From contig NZ_CANLXG010000002.1 in NCBI RefSeq assembly GCF_947495025.1, forward strand, positions 1-64,000: 64,000 nt of DNA, in the 5' to 3' direction. Below are positions 37,584 to 45,781 of this stretch, piece after piece. Position 1 is the first letter of the stretch; the number at the start of each line of letters is the position of its first letter. The stretch comes from an uncultured Roseobacter sp. (GTDB lineage: Bacteria; Pseudomonadota; Alphaproteobacteria; Rhodobacterales; Rhodobacteraceae). Both the position numbers and the translations under genes were made by a program. The notes beneath the pieces were generated by a model that saw nothing but the letters and a program-made list of their open reading frames with translations, did not search any database and had not been told where the DNA came from.

Positions 37584-38390
37584 ATGAGCTGCCTGGAAAC
37601 CATCCAGGCTTACGGGCTCAGAGCCGTTGGCATTGGCGAACGATTGCTCCCACGCGAGGATTTCACCCTGTGTCAGCAATTTACCCTGATCGGCTCGGGG
37701 ATGATATGGAATATCTACTTCGGGCTTGTGGCACTGACCTTTGGGTTTTTTCTTGCCACGGCGCTGGCTGTAGGCAAGGCCTCACCGAACCGGATGCTGC
37801 GCAAACCGGCTGAATGGTTTATCTTCATTTTCCGCGGCTCGCCTCTCTTTATACAGTTTTTCTTTGGCTATTTTCTGTTTCTCAGCCTCAAGGGCGTCCA
37901 TCCGTTTTTCGACGCGTTTACGGCCGCCTGGCTGGGGGCACTGATCGTACTTTTCCTGAATACTGCCGCGTATTCAGGCGAGATCTTCTATGGCGCGCTG
38001 CTCTCAATCCCCAAAGGCGATACCGAGGCCGCCGACGCCTACGGTATGACCGGATGGCCACGGTTCCGGCGTGTCATCTGGCCGACGATGCTGCGTCTGG
38101 CCTGGCCAGCCTATACGAATGAAGCAATCTTTTTGTTCCACGCCACGGCGCTCGTTTTCTTCTCCGGCTTCCCCGCCTGGCAGCAGCGCGGCGATGCCCT
38201 TTATTACGCAAATTATTTTGCGGACAAGACGTTCAACCCTTTCGTGCCCTACCCGATCCTTGCGATGTATTTCATCATTCTGACGCTGATTGTTGTTGGG
38301 ATCTTTGGAATGGTGAATGCGCGGCTGAACCGCCATCTGCCGCAGAACGTTCAGAAAAAGCTGCGTATACGCCCCAATCTGATCCGCTGA
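37584..38390 (+). CDS. ABC transporter permease (HisQ/HisM type), second
   Basis: The 268-residue protein has the conserved FIFIFRGSPLFIQFFFGY near 78 and the EAA loop LLSIPKGDTEAADAYGMTGWPRF near 141, followed by late helices ending FGMVNARLNRHLPQ. With the first permease it forms the transmembrane heterodimer. It starts 91 bases after the first permease gene; that gap has no obvious gene. Confidence 0.93.
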   Translation: MSCLETIQAYGLRAVGIGERLLPREDFTLCQQFTLIGSGMIWNIYFGLVALTFGFFLATALAVGKASPNRMLRKPAEWFIFIFRGSPLFIQFFFGYFLFLSLKGVHPFFDAFTAAWLGALIVLFLNTAAYSGEIFYGALLSIPKGDTEAADAYGMTGWPRFRRVIWPTMLRLAWPAYTNEAIFLFHATALVFFSGFPAWQQRGDALYYANYFADKTFNPFVPYPILAMYFIILTLIVVGIFGMVNARLNRHLPQNVQKKLRIRPNLIR

Positions 38391-38395
38391 TCCGG

Positions 38396-38412
38396 CCTGC
38401 CTGTGTGGCAGG
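38396..38412 (+). terminator. Short hairpin after the second permease gene
   Basis: CCTGCC (38396-38401) and GGCAGG (38407-38412) pair around TGTGT. There is no T run, so it may be a weak terminator or an mRNA-end stabiliser. Confidence 0.35.
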
Positions 38413-38420
38413 TGCAACGC

Positions 38421-38451
38421 GCCAGACATAATTTGATCAAATTTTGCTGGC
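38421..38451. promoter_or_regulatory. Palindromic candidate operator upstream of the gamma-glutamylation genes
   Basis: AATTTGATCAAATT (38430-38443) is a perfect 14-base palindrome, flanked symmetrically by GCCAG (38421-38425) and CTGGC (38447-38451). It lies 66 bases before the first ligase gene. A dimeric regulator (GntR, Lrp or XRE type) is likely, but none is encoded here. Confidence 0.5.
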
Positions 38452-38516
38452 GATCCCTCGCAGAAAAAGGCATCTAAGAGAAAAGCCGCTCTGTGCAGCT
38501 GTATCTGTGGTGATTT

Positions 38517-39851
38517 ATGAAAGACTGGCTTCGCAAGCATCCGCATGTGCGCACCATCCGGGTCGCGGCGTCTGACCTGAACGGACAGGCGCGCGGCAAG
38601 CGTATTCCCACACGTTTCGCAGACAAGGTTCTCCAGGACGGCACTCGTTTTCCGATGTCCGCGCTCAACCTCGACATCTGGGGTGAGGATATCGACGACA
38701 GCCCTCTGGTCTGGGAAACCGGGGATCGCGACGGTGTGCTGCGCCCTACCGCGCGTGGCTTCATGCCGATGCCGTGGCTGGATGCGCCCACGGCGTTGTT
38801 GCCGATCTGGATGTACCATGAAGACGGCCGGCCCTTTGACGGAGACCCGCGCCACGCACTGCGCCGCGTACTGGAGCGGTATGCCGCGCGTGGGCTGACC
38901 CCGGTCTGCGCGGTGGAACTGGAATTCTTTCTCATAGACGATTCCGGGCGAAACCTTCAGGTCCCGCCCTCTCCCCGATCCGGCAAGCGCCGGGTGGCCG
39001 GTGAAATCCTGAGCCTGAGAGCACTGGACCAGTTCGACACCTTCTTTACTGATCTCTATGACGCCTGCGAAGAGATGGACATCCCAGCGGATACTGCGAT
39101 TTCAGAGGCGGGTCTAGGGCAGTTCGAGATCAATCTGATGCATTGCGATGACGCCCTGCGCGCCGCAGATGATGCGTGGCTTTTCAAGATGCTGGTCAAA
39201 GGCATGGCGCGCAAGCACGGGTTTGCCGCCAGCTTTATGGCCAAACCCTATGCTGACTACGCCGGTTCAGGCCTGCACGTGCATTTCTCGGTACTGGACG
39301 CCGATGGCAACAATGTCTTCGATGACGGATCGGAAACCGGCACGGATGTGCTGCGCCACGCGGTTTCCGGATGTCTGTCTGCCATGCCGGGTTCAGCTCT
39401 GATCTTTGCGCCACACGCCAACAGCTTCGATCGCATGGTGCCTGGCAGTCATGCTCCTACCGGGATCAGCTGGGCTTATGAGAACCGCACCTCCGCCATT
39501 CGTATTCCGTCCGGCAGCCCGGCGGCCCGGCGCATCGAGCACCGCGTCGCGGGCGGGGACGTAAACCCCTACCTGATGCTGGCGGCCGTTCTGGGAGCGG
39601 CGATTAACGGTATCGAGAATGGCACCGAACCGCCAGAGCCCGTCACCGGGAATGCCTATGAGGCAGATCTGCCGCAGATCCCCGGCAACTGGAAAGATGC
39701 GATCGATGCCTTCGAGGCAAGCGAGGACATCGCACGCATTTTTGCTCCGGAACTCATCAGGAACCTGGTGCTGACGAAACGCCAGGAACTGCATTATATG
39801 CAGGAACTGACACCCGCCGAGCAGGTGAACATCTATCTCGACACGGTCTGA
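38517..39851 (+). CDS. Glutamine-synthetase-family gamma-glutamyl-amine ligase (first)
   Basis: The 444-residue protein has the glutamine synthetase catalytic fold: metal ligands in AVELEFFLID near 130, GLGQFEINLMHCDD near 200, AGSGLHVHFSVLD near 249, SWAYENRTSAIRIPSG near 320 and RIEHRVAGGDVNPYLMLAA near 341. It lacks the adenylylation loop of housekeeping GS. Members next to amine oxidases and amidotransferases usually attach glutamate to polyamines (PuuA, GlnA3 types). The amine is unknown. It has 40-45% identity at best by eye with the second ligase. Confidence 0.9.
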   Translation: MKDWLRKHPHVRTIRVAASDLNGQARGKRIPTRFADKVLQDGTRFPMSALNLDIWGEDIDDSPLVWETGDRDGVLRPTARGFMPMPWLDAPTALLPIWMYHEDGRPFDGDPRHALRRVLERYAARGLTPVCAVELEFFLIDDSGRNLQVPPSPRSGKRRVAGEILSLRALDQFDTFFTDLYDACEEMDIPADTAISEAGLGQFEINLMHCDDALRAADDAWLFKMLVKGMARKHGFAASFMAKPYADYAGSGLHVHFSVLDADGNNVFDDGSETGTDVLRHAVSGCLSAMPGSALIFAPHANSFDRMVPGSHAPTGISWAYENRTSAIRIPSGSPAARRIEHRVAGGDVNPYLMLAAVLGAAINGIENGTEPPEPVTGNAYEADLPQIPGNWKDAIDAFEASEDIARIFAPELIRNLVLTKRQELHYMQELTPAEQVNIYLDTV

Positions 39852-39864
39852 GCAGAGGTGAGCA

Positions 39865-40542
39865 ATGAAAATCGGTATCCTCATGACAGGTCACCCGCCG
39901 GACAGTCTTGCGGCCAACGGACGGTATGACGCGTATTTCGAGCGCCTGCTGGACGGCAACGGTTTTGAATTTGAAGGCTGGGCCGTTGTGGATGGCGCGT
40001 TTCCTCATGGGGTGGACGCCGCAGATGGCTGGCTGATCACCGGCTCGCGCCACGGCGCTTATGAAGCGCATGACTGGATCCCGCCTCTCGAGACATTTAT
40101 CCGCGATGCTTACGCCGCCGGGGTCCCGATGATCGGCGTCTGTTTCGGTCACCAGATCATTGCGCAGGCCCTTGGCGGGCGCGTCGAAAAATTTGCCGGA
40201 GGCTGGTCTGTCGGGCGCACCGAATACGAAATGAACGGCCGGCAGGTCGCCATCAACGCGTGGCACCAGGATCAGGTTACCAAACGTCCGCCACAGGCCG
40301 AGGTCTTTGCCCGTACCGATTTTTGCGAGAATGCGGGTCTTGTTTACGGGGACCGTATCTGGACGATCCAGCCGCACCCTGAGTACGATTCCGACTTTAT
40401 CGACGGGTTGATCGAAACCCGCGGACGCGGGGTTGTGCCAGAGACACTGCTGGAAAGCGCCCGAAAAAAAATGGACGCACCAACGGATCGTATGGCCGTC
40501 GCCAGAACGATGGCCGAATTTTTCATGAAAGAGAGGGCCTGA
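39865..40542 (+). CDS. Class I glutamine amidotransferase-like hydrolase
   Basis: The 225-residue protein has the nucleophile elbow PMIGVCFGHQIIAQALGG near 88 (Cys near 93) and the His in TIQPHPEYDSDF near 172, the triad of class I amidotransferases. As a free domain beside gamma-glutamyl ligases it could release glutamate from a gamma-glutamyl intermediate, as PuuD does for gamma-glutamyl-GABA, although its sequence is of GMP-synthase type rather than PuuD type. Its stop overlaps the next ATG by one base. Confidence 0.88.
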   Translation: MKIGILMTGHPPDSLAANGRYDAYFERLLDGNGFEFEGWAVVDGAFPHGVDAADGWLITGSRHGAYEAHDWIPPLETFIRDAYAAGVPMIGVCFGHQIIAQALGGRVEKFAGGWSVGRTEYEMNGRQVAINAWHQDQVTKRPPQAEVFARTDFCENAGLVYGDRIWTIQPHPEYDSDFIDGLIETRGRGVVPETLLESARKKMDAPTDRMAVARTMAEFFMKERA

Positions 40543-41900
40543 TGGCCGACTGGACAGAAAACCTCCCGGACGCCGCGCAGGCATACCTTTCCGGCCGCCG
40601 CCTTGATGAGGTCGAGTGCATCATATCAGACCTGCCGGGCATTGCCCGCGGCAAAGCCGTGCCTGCCTCAAAGTTTGCGCGCCAGGACTATTTCTACCTG
40701 CCCGACAGTATCTTTTACCAGACGATTACCGGCGACTGGGGAGAGGCTGCAGGCGAGGACGGGTTCATCGAAAAAGATATGCTCCTGAAGCCCGATATGG
40801 ACACGGCATCTGCCGCGCCATGGACAGGCGACTGGACCTTGCAGGTCATCCACGACGCCTATGACCGCCAGGGCAACGCCGTGCCGTTCAGCCCGCGAAA
40901 CGTGCTGAAGCGGGTTTGCCAGCTCTATCGCGACAAAGGCTGGGAGCCGGTCGTCGCCCCGGAAATGGAGTTCTTCCTTGTCGCGCGGAACCTTGATCCT
41001 GCGCATGATATCAAACCGATGATGGGCCGCTCGGGTCGCCCCGCGGCTGCGCGCCAGGCCTATTCCATGACCGCGGTGGACGAGTTTGGTCCGGTGATTG
41101 ATGACATCTATGATTTCGCCGAGGCCCAGGGGTTCGAGATCGACGGCATTACTCAGGAGGGCGGCGCTGGCCAGCTGGAGATTAATCTGCGACACGGGGA
41201 TCCGGTGCGCCTGGCCGATGAGGTGTTCTATTTCAAACGCCTGATCCGGGAAGCCGCATTGCGGCACGATTGCTTTGCGACATTCATGGCCAAACCCATT
41301 GCGGACGAGCCGGGCAGTGCGATGCACATCCACCATTCGGTTCTGGATGCAAAAACAGGCACCAACATCTTTTCTGACAAGGACGGTGGCGAGACACCCC
41401 TGTTTCATCATTTTATCGGTGGCCTGCAGCACCACATGCCGGAAGCGCTGGCCGTGATCGCGCCCTATGTGAACAGCTACAGGCGCTACGTCAAAGACCA
41501 CGCCGCCCCGATTAACCTGGAATGGGGACGCGACAACCGGACGACCGGCATAAGGATCCCTCTGTCCGGCCCGGAGTCGCGGCGCGTGGAAAACCGGCTG
41601 GCTGGCATGGACTGCAACCCCTACCTGGGGATCGCCGCGAGCCTTGCCTGCGGCTTTCTGGGTCTGACCGGTGCTGAACAACCCGCGCCCGAATTCCGTG
41701 GCGACGCCTATGATGGCGACGGAGACATCCCCCGCGTGCTTGGCTCTGCGCTGGATCTGTTCGAGCAGGCAGACGCCCTGCATGCCGTTCTGGGGCCAGA
41801 ATTTGCCCGCGTGTATTCCATCGTAAAGCGCGCGGAATATGACGAGTTTCTGCAGGTGATTTCACCCTGGGAACGGGAACATCTCCTGCTCAACGTCTGA
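40542..41900 (+). CDS. Glutamine-synthetase-family gamma-glutamyl-amine ligase (second)
   Basis: The 452-residue paralogue starts with TGATG coupling. Landmarks are APEMEFFLVAR near 140, GGAGQLEINLRHGD near 206, EPGSAMHIHHSVLD near 257, LEWGRDNRTTGIRIPLSG near 326 and RVENRLAGMDCNPYLGIAA near 349. The N-terminal part (DLPGIARGKAVPASKFARQ near 28) is also typical of the puuA-like group. It resembles PuuA more closely than the first ligase by its DNRT and MHIHHS motifs. Two ligases suggest two amines or a diamine modified twice. Confidence 0.92.
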   Translation: MADWTENLPDAAQAYLSGRRLDEVECIISDLPGIARGKAVPASKFARQDYFYLPDSIFYQTITGDWGEAAGEDGFIEKDMLLKPDMDTASAAPWTGDWTLQVIHDAYDRQGNAVPFSPRNVLKRVCQLYRDKGWEPVVAPEMEFFLVARNLDPAHDIKPMMGRSGRPAAARQAYSMTAVDEFGPVIDDIYDFAEAQGFEIDGITQEGGAGQLEINLRHGDPVRLADEVFYFKRLIREAALRHDCFATFMAKPIADEPGSAMHIHHSVLDAKTGTNIFSDKDGGETPLFHHFIGGLQHHMPEALAVIAPYVNSYRRYVKDHAAPINLEWGRDNRTTGIRIPLSGPESRRVENRLAGMDCNPYLGIAASLACGFLGLTGAEQPAPEFRGDAYDGDGDIPRVLGSALDLFEQADALHAVLGPEFARVYSIVKRAEYDEFLQVISPWEREHLLLNV

Positions 41901-41906
41901 GGCCTT

Positions 41907-43211
41907 ATGGATCTGCTCTATGCCAATGACCGGCAGGGGACGTATCCGGAAAGCTGGTACGCCGCCACGGTCTCGCCCGGTCCTGTGAGACCGGCACTTT
42001 CCGGGAAACTGCGGGCGGATGTCTGTGTCATCGGCGGTGGATACACCGGCCTTTCGGCGGCTCTCCATCTGGCTGAAGCCGGGCTCAGCGTCGTGCTGCT
42101 CGAAGCGCATCGTGCAGGGTTCGGCGCCTCCGGGCGCAATGGTGGACAGCTGGGCAGCGGCCAGCGTATCGATCAGACAAAGCTTGAAAAAATGGCCGGC
42201 CCAAAGACAGCGCGCAAGCTGTGGAACATGGGCGAGGAAGCCAAGGAGCTGGTACGAGGACTGATCGCGCGTCACAAAATTGACTGTCACTACAAACCCG
42301 GTGTCGCCTGGGCGGGGTCGCGGGTGTCCGAAGTCGAAGAACTGCATGACTACGCAGACTTTCTGCACGACCGGTATGGGTATTCTGACTGTCAGCCTAT
42401 GGACGCGGATGCCTTCGCGCGCATATGTCCGTCGCCCGATTACAGGGGAGGCATACTGGATGTCGGCGCAGGCCACCTGCATCCGCTTGCATTTGCCCTT
42501 GGCCTTGCCAGCGCGGCGGAAACAGCGGGCGCAGTAATCTGCGAGAATGCCCGCGTGACAGAAATCAAACACGGCACTCCGGTACGAGTGACGACAGATG
42601 GTGGCGAAGTGACCGCAGACCATGTCATTCTCGGGTGTAACGGCTACCTGAGCGGCCTGGCACCTTCGGTGACCGCACGGGTAATGCCGATCAACAATTT
42701 CATCATCGCAACCGAACCTCTCGGAGACGCCGCCGACCAGGTTCTGGCACAGGATGTGGCCGTGGCGGACAGCCGCTTTGTGGTCAATTACTTCCGTCTG
42801 TCCCACGACAAACGACTGCTTTTCGGAGGCGGCGAGACCTATGGGTACCGCTTTCCTGCCGACATCGCGCGCGTTGTGCGCAAACCGATGGACGTCGTCT
42901 TCCCGCATCTGCGCGATGTGCGTGTGGATTATGCCTGGGGCGGAACGCTGGGGATCACGATGAACCGGTTTCCCTGTCTGACCAGACCAGCGCCAAACGT
43001 GCTCTCCGGGTCGGGCTACTCCGGTCACGGCGTCGGGACGGCAACCCATGCCGGTATGCTGATGGCTCAGGCTGTGCAGGGCCAGACAGAAGGTTTCGAT
43101 ACGATGCAGAGCATTCCGTCACCAGCCTTTCCGGGCGGCGGTGCATTGCGAAGCCCCCTGCTGGCACTGGCGATGACATGGTATGCACTGCGCGACAGGA
43201 TCGGCGTCTGA
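41907..43211 (+). CDS. FAD-dependent amine oxidase, gamma-glutamylputrescine oxidase (PuuB)-like
   Basis: The 434-residue flavoprotein of the DAO family has the Rossmann start ADVCVIGGGYTGLSAALHLAEAG near 33, FGASGRNGGQLGSGQR near 72, a conserved HLHPLAFALGLA near 190, and the C-terminal FAD loop SGSGYSGHGVGTATHAG near 370. PuuB-type enzymes oxidise gamma-glutamyl-amines to the aldehyde with release of ammonia and H2O2. It follows the second ligase by 6 bases. No aldehyde dehydrogenase (PuuC) is in the cluster. Confidence 0.92.
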   Translation: MDLLYANDRQGTYPESWYAATVSPGPVRPALSGKLRADVCVIGGGYTGLSAALHLAEAGLSVVLLEAHRAGFGASGRNGGQLGSGQRIDQTKLEKMAGPKTARKLWNMGEEAKELVRGLIARHKIDCHYKPGVAWAGSRVSEVEELHDYADFLHDRYGYSDCQPMDADAFARICPSPDYRGGILDVGAGHLHPLAFALGLASAAETAGAVICENARVTEIKHGTPVRVTTDGGEVTADHVILGCNGYLSGLAPSVTARVMPINNFIIATEPLGDAADQVLAQDVAVADSRFVVNYFRLSHDKRLLFGGGETYGYRFPADIARVVRKPMDVVFPHLRDVRVDYAWGGTLGITMNRFPCLTRPAPNVLSGSGYSGHGVGTATHAGMLMAQAVQGQTEGFDTMQSIPSPAFPGGGALRSPLLALAMTWYALRDRIGV

Positions 43212-43257
43212 TTGCCGTCATAAAAGATTCACTTGGCCTTGCGCGCACCTTCATTTA

Positions 43258-43287
43258 GAATTTCCAAAAGTTAAATTAAGGAAATTC
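43258..43287. promoter_or_regulatory. Inverted repeat in the control region of the aminotransferase gene
   Basis: GAATTTCC (43258-43265) and GGAAATTC (43280-43287) are exact inverted copies with a 14-base AT-rich spacer. The right arm overlaps the likely ribosome binding site (AAGGA) before the ATG at 43292. It could be an operator or an RNA hairpin that hides the ribosome site. Confidence 0.5.
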
Positions 43288-43291
43288 AAAT

Positions 43292-44482
43292 ATGCAGCTG
43301 CCTGATATGCACGCCGCCGAGCCGATCCCGGATGCCGCAAGAACCGAGATTGAACGCCTTCTGCGCAGCGGTGATCTTTTCCGGTACACCGCAGAACACG
43401 ATTCTCCTGTGTCTCTGCTGGAAGCAGAATTTGCAGAAATGATGGGCAGCCGGTTCGCGCTGGCTGTTTCCTCATGTTCGGCGGCACTCTTTCTCTCTCT
43501 TCGTGCGCTTGGCCTGAGTGCCGGCGCGCGGGTTCTCATACCCGGCTTTACGTTCGCGGCTGTTCCTTCTGCCGTCGTGCATGCGGGCTGCGTGCCTGTT
43601 CTGTGCGAAGTGGGCGAGGACTACCGAATCAGTATGAATGACTTTGCGCACCGGCTTAAGGGTGGCATCGACGCCGTGGTCGTCAGCCACATGCGGGGGC
43701 ACACTTCTGATATGGATGCGATTATGGCGCTGTGCAGCGAGGCTGATGTGCCGGTAATCGAAGATGCCGCACACTCGCTTGGAACCGTCTGGCGCGGGCG
43801 GAAGATTGGCACAATCGGGAAATTGGGCTGCTTTTCTTTTCAGTCCTATAAAATGGTCAATGCCGGCGAAGGCGGCATCCTCATCACTGACGATGCGGAC
43901 CTTGTGGCGCGTGCGATCATCATGTCAGGCGCATATGAGCACAACTGGAAAAAGCATCCCGTTCTGCACGAAGCCTTTGCGCGCTGGCAGAACCAGTTAC
44001 CGCTTTATAACCTGCGTCTCAGCAACATGTCGGCGGCGCTGATCAGGCCACAACTGGATGCCCTGCCCAGGCGTGTGACAGACGGGCGCCGAAATCACGA
44101 CTATGTCGCAGCCCGCCTCAATGCGGCACGGTACTTTGACGTGCCCGATCCGCTGCCGGGTGAAGAGCGTGCACCGGACAGTATCCAGTTCAACATCCTT
44201 GAGCTTGAGACCGACCAGATTGCGGCTTTTGCTGCGCTGGCAGACCGCAAGGGTGTGAAGGTTCAGGTTTTCGGCCAGAGCAAAGACAATGCGCGCGCCT
44301 TCTGGAACTGGCAGTTTATCGAGAACCTGCCTGATCTTCCGGCGACAAGAGACATGCTCATGCGCGCCTGTGATGTAAGGTTGCCGGTGCGGCTTACTTA
44401 TCCCGAGCTTGATGCTGTCACGCAGGTTCTGATGGACGCGATGAAGGAAGTCACCGCGCCAGACAGTGTCGCAGTCGCCTGA
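43292..44482 (+). CDS. DegT/DnrJ/EryC1/StrS-family PLP aminotransferase
   Basis: The 396-residue enzyme has the family landmarks: VSSCSAALFLSLRALGL near 59, PGFTFAAVPSAVVHAG near 84, VIEDAAHSLGTVWRG near 154, and the PLP Lys in SFQSYKMVNAGEGG near 180. Most relatives aminate keto-sugars, but no sugar-nucleotide genes are near. Its position after the amine oxidase, separated by 80 bases, suggests it may accept an amino group from a small amine or amino acid in the same pathway. Its last residues precede a convergent phaR. Confidence 0.88.
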   Translation: MQLPDMHAAEPIPDAARTEIERLLRSGDLFRYTAEHDSPVSLLEAEFAEMMGSRFALAVSSCSAALFLSLRALGLSAGARVLIPGFTFAAVPSAVVHAGCVPVLCEVGEDYRISMNDFAHRLKGGIDAVVVSHMRGHTSDMDAIMALCSEADVPVIEDAAHSLGTVWRGRKIGTIGKLGCFSFQSYKMVNAGEGGILITDDADLVARAIIMSGAYEHNWKKHPVLHEAFARWQNQLPLYNLRLSNMSAALIRPQLDALPRRVTDGRRNHDYVAARLNAARYFDVPDPLPGEERAPDSIQFNILELETDQIAAFAALADRKGVKVQVFGQSKDNARAFWNWQFIENLPDLPATRDMLMRACDVRLPVRLTYPELDAVTQVLMDAMKEVTAPDSVAVA

Positions 44483-44490
44483 GTTCCATA

Positions 44491-45063
44491 TTATTTCAGA
44501 CGGGACAGCTTGTCCTGAAGTTCAGCCAGCTGCTTTTTGATCGCATCCAGGTCTTCGCCTTCGGCAGCGTCTCCTGCGGTCTTTTCCGTGTCAGCCTGCC
44601 CGCCCCAGCCGGTGCCGGCCGCGCCACCCATACCACCTGTCATAGCCTTCATGAACGCTTCCTGCTGCGCCTGCATCAGCTCGAACCCGGGCATCTTCGC
44701 CATCGGGTTCATCGCATTCATTTTATCCATCATCTGGCTCTGACCGTCTCGCAGCATCTCAAAAGATGCCTGCAGGAACTGCGGGACAACACTGGCGCCG
44801 GGGGTCATATAGCTCCGGACCAGATCGTTCAGGACATCCACCGGCAGCACGCTCTCGCCACGGCTTTCGTGTTCGGCGATGATCTGCAGAAGGTACTGGC
44901 GGGTCAGATCGTCGCCCGATTTCAGATCCACAATCTGGACTTCCCGCCCCTCGCGGATGAAACCCGCGATATCTTCGAGCGTTACGTAGTCACTTGTTTC
45001 GGTGTTATACAGCCTGCGGCTTGCATATCGCTTGATCAGCAGTGGTTGCTTCTGTTCCGCCAC
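44491..45063 (-). CDS. phaR: Polyhydroxyalkanoate synthesis repressor PhaR
   Basis: The 190-residue protein starts with GTG at 45063 (GGGGAGAAGACCT upstream). It has the PHB/PHA accumulation-regulator DNA-binding domain LLIKRYASRRLYNTETSDYVTLEDIAGFIREG near 8-39, a second PHA-regulator region (LPVDVLNDLVRSYMTP near 72) and a Met/Gln/Gly-rich tail with a C-terminal coiled coil. PhaR binds both DNA and PHA granules. When polymer appears it leaves the DNA, and phaP and its own gene are released. A CTGC-N3-GCAG site lies 24 bases upstream of the start, so autoregulation is likely. Confidence 0.93.
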   Translation of the reverse strand: MAEQKQPLLIKRYASRRLYNTETSDYVTLEDIAGFIREGREVQIVDLKSGDDLTRQYLLQIIAEHESRGESVLPVDVLNDLVRSYMTPGASVVPQFLQASFEMLRDGQSQMMDKMNAMNPMAKMPGFELMQAQQEAFMKAMTGGMGGAAGTGWGGQADTEKTAGDAAEGEDLDAIKKQLAELQDKLSRLK

Positions 45064-45086
45064 AGGTCTTCTCCCCGACATCAGTG

Positions 45087-45097
45087 CTGCATTGCAG
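45087..45097 (-). promoter_or_regulatory. PhaR operator candidate upstream of phaR
   Basis: CTGC-ATT-GCAG, the PhaR recognition pattern (CTGC-N3-GCAG) described for rhodobacteria, sits 24 bases before the phaR GTG and downstream of the phaP terminator. Confidence 0.75.
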
Positions 45098-45113
45098 CTT
45101 AGGACACTGTTTT

Positions 45114-45148
45114 CCAAAAAGAAAGGGCGGGCTGTCGTCAGCCCGCCC
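45114..45148 (-). terminator. Intrinsic terminator of phaP
   Basis: On the minus strand GGGCGGGCTG pairs perfectly with CAGCCCGCCC (plus-strand arms 45125-45134 and 45139-45148, loop of four) and is followed by a T-rich tail. It separates phaP from phaR, so phaR needs its own promoter. Confidence 0.9.
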
Positions 45149-45199
45149 CATAATATTGCGCTTTTTCAGGGAGGATTCAGCGCAAATCTCTGAGCCGTC

Positions 45200-45643
45200 T
45201 TACTTGGCGGCTGCTTTTTTCACAGCTGCAGTCGCCTCGGTTGTGGCTTTTTTGACTGCGGCAGTTGCGTCTTCGCTCATGTCTTTGCCAGCGGCCATCA
45301 TCAGCTCAACGGTGTCCATCTGTGCTTTCTTCGCGATTTCTGCGAAGGCTGCCATGTGCTCTGCTGCTGTTTCCGAGTATGCGGAAGCAAAGTCTGTCAT
45401 TGCTTTTGCGTAGTCAGCAGGCTCTTTTTTCGCTTTGGACATTTCTGCCAGTTTGGAGAATGTGTCCTGTGCCCACTTGCTGGAGATCTCTGTCGATTTC
45501 TCAGCAGCTGTCAGCGCCACGCCGGAGAGTTTCTCGTTCAGCGTTGCAGTTGTCTTGAATGCGTCTTCCATCGCCGCTGTGTCCACCGGGAAGGAGCCCA
45601 GAACGTCTTTGAACATTGCATTCATGTCTGTTGTCTTAGCCAT
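45200..45643 (-). CDS. phaP: Phasin (PHA granule coat protein)
   Basis: The 147-residue protein starts MAKTTDMNAMFKDVLGSFPVD. It is almost wholly helical and amphipathic, with the phasin_2-type core (TLNEKLSGVALTAAEKSTEI near 34, MTDFASAYSETAAEHMAAFAEIAKKAQMDTVELM near 82) and a C-terminal Ala/Lys-rich AAVKKA repeat tail. It coats PHA granules and sets their size and number. The start at 45643 follows AAGGAA. Two PhaR sites and a near-consensus promoter lie upstream. Confidence 0.93.
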   Translation of the reverse strand: MAKTTDMNAMFKDVLGSFPVDTAAMEDAFKTTATLNEKLSGVALTAAEKSTEISSKWAQDTFSKLAEMSKAKKEPADYAKAMTDFASAYSETAAEHMAAFAEIAKKAQMDTVELMMAAGKDMSEDATAAVKKATTEATAAVKKAAAK

Positions 45644-45696
45644 TTCAAATTCCTTTCGTCGCCTTGCGGGACCACCCCGTTTCTGCGTCTGAAAAC

Positions 45697-45725
45697 TATA
45701 TAGACGCTGCACTGCAGCATTTCAA
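45697..45725 (-). promoter_or_regulatory. phaP promoter with PhaR operator in the spacer
   Basis: On the minus strand, TTGAAA (45725-45720) and TATATA (45702-45697) are spaced by exactly 17 bases. The PhaR pattern CTGC-N3-GCAG (45707-45717) occupies the middle of that spacer, so bound PhaR would exclude RNA polymerase. Initiation near 45690 gives a leader of about 47 bases. Confidence 0.8.
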
Positions 45726-45735
45726 GGTTTTTTTT

Positions 45736-45746
45736 CTGCATTGCAG
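45736..45746 (-). promoter_or_regulatory. Second PhaR operator candidate upstream of phaP
   Basis: CTGC-ATT-GCAG lies 10 bases upstream of the phaP -35 element. Centre-to-centre distance to the first site is 29 bases, close to three helical turns, so two PhaR oligomers could bind the same face. Confidence 0.75.
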
Positions 45747-45781
45747 CATTAATCGGCGGATCAGGAATTAGTCTACCAAAA

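Noticed and set aside
41862..43049. Minus-strand frame of 395 residues
   Set aside because: Antisense to the flavin amine oxidase with its clear FAD motifs.
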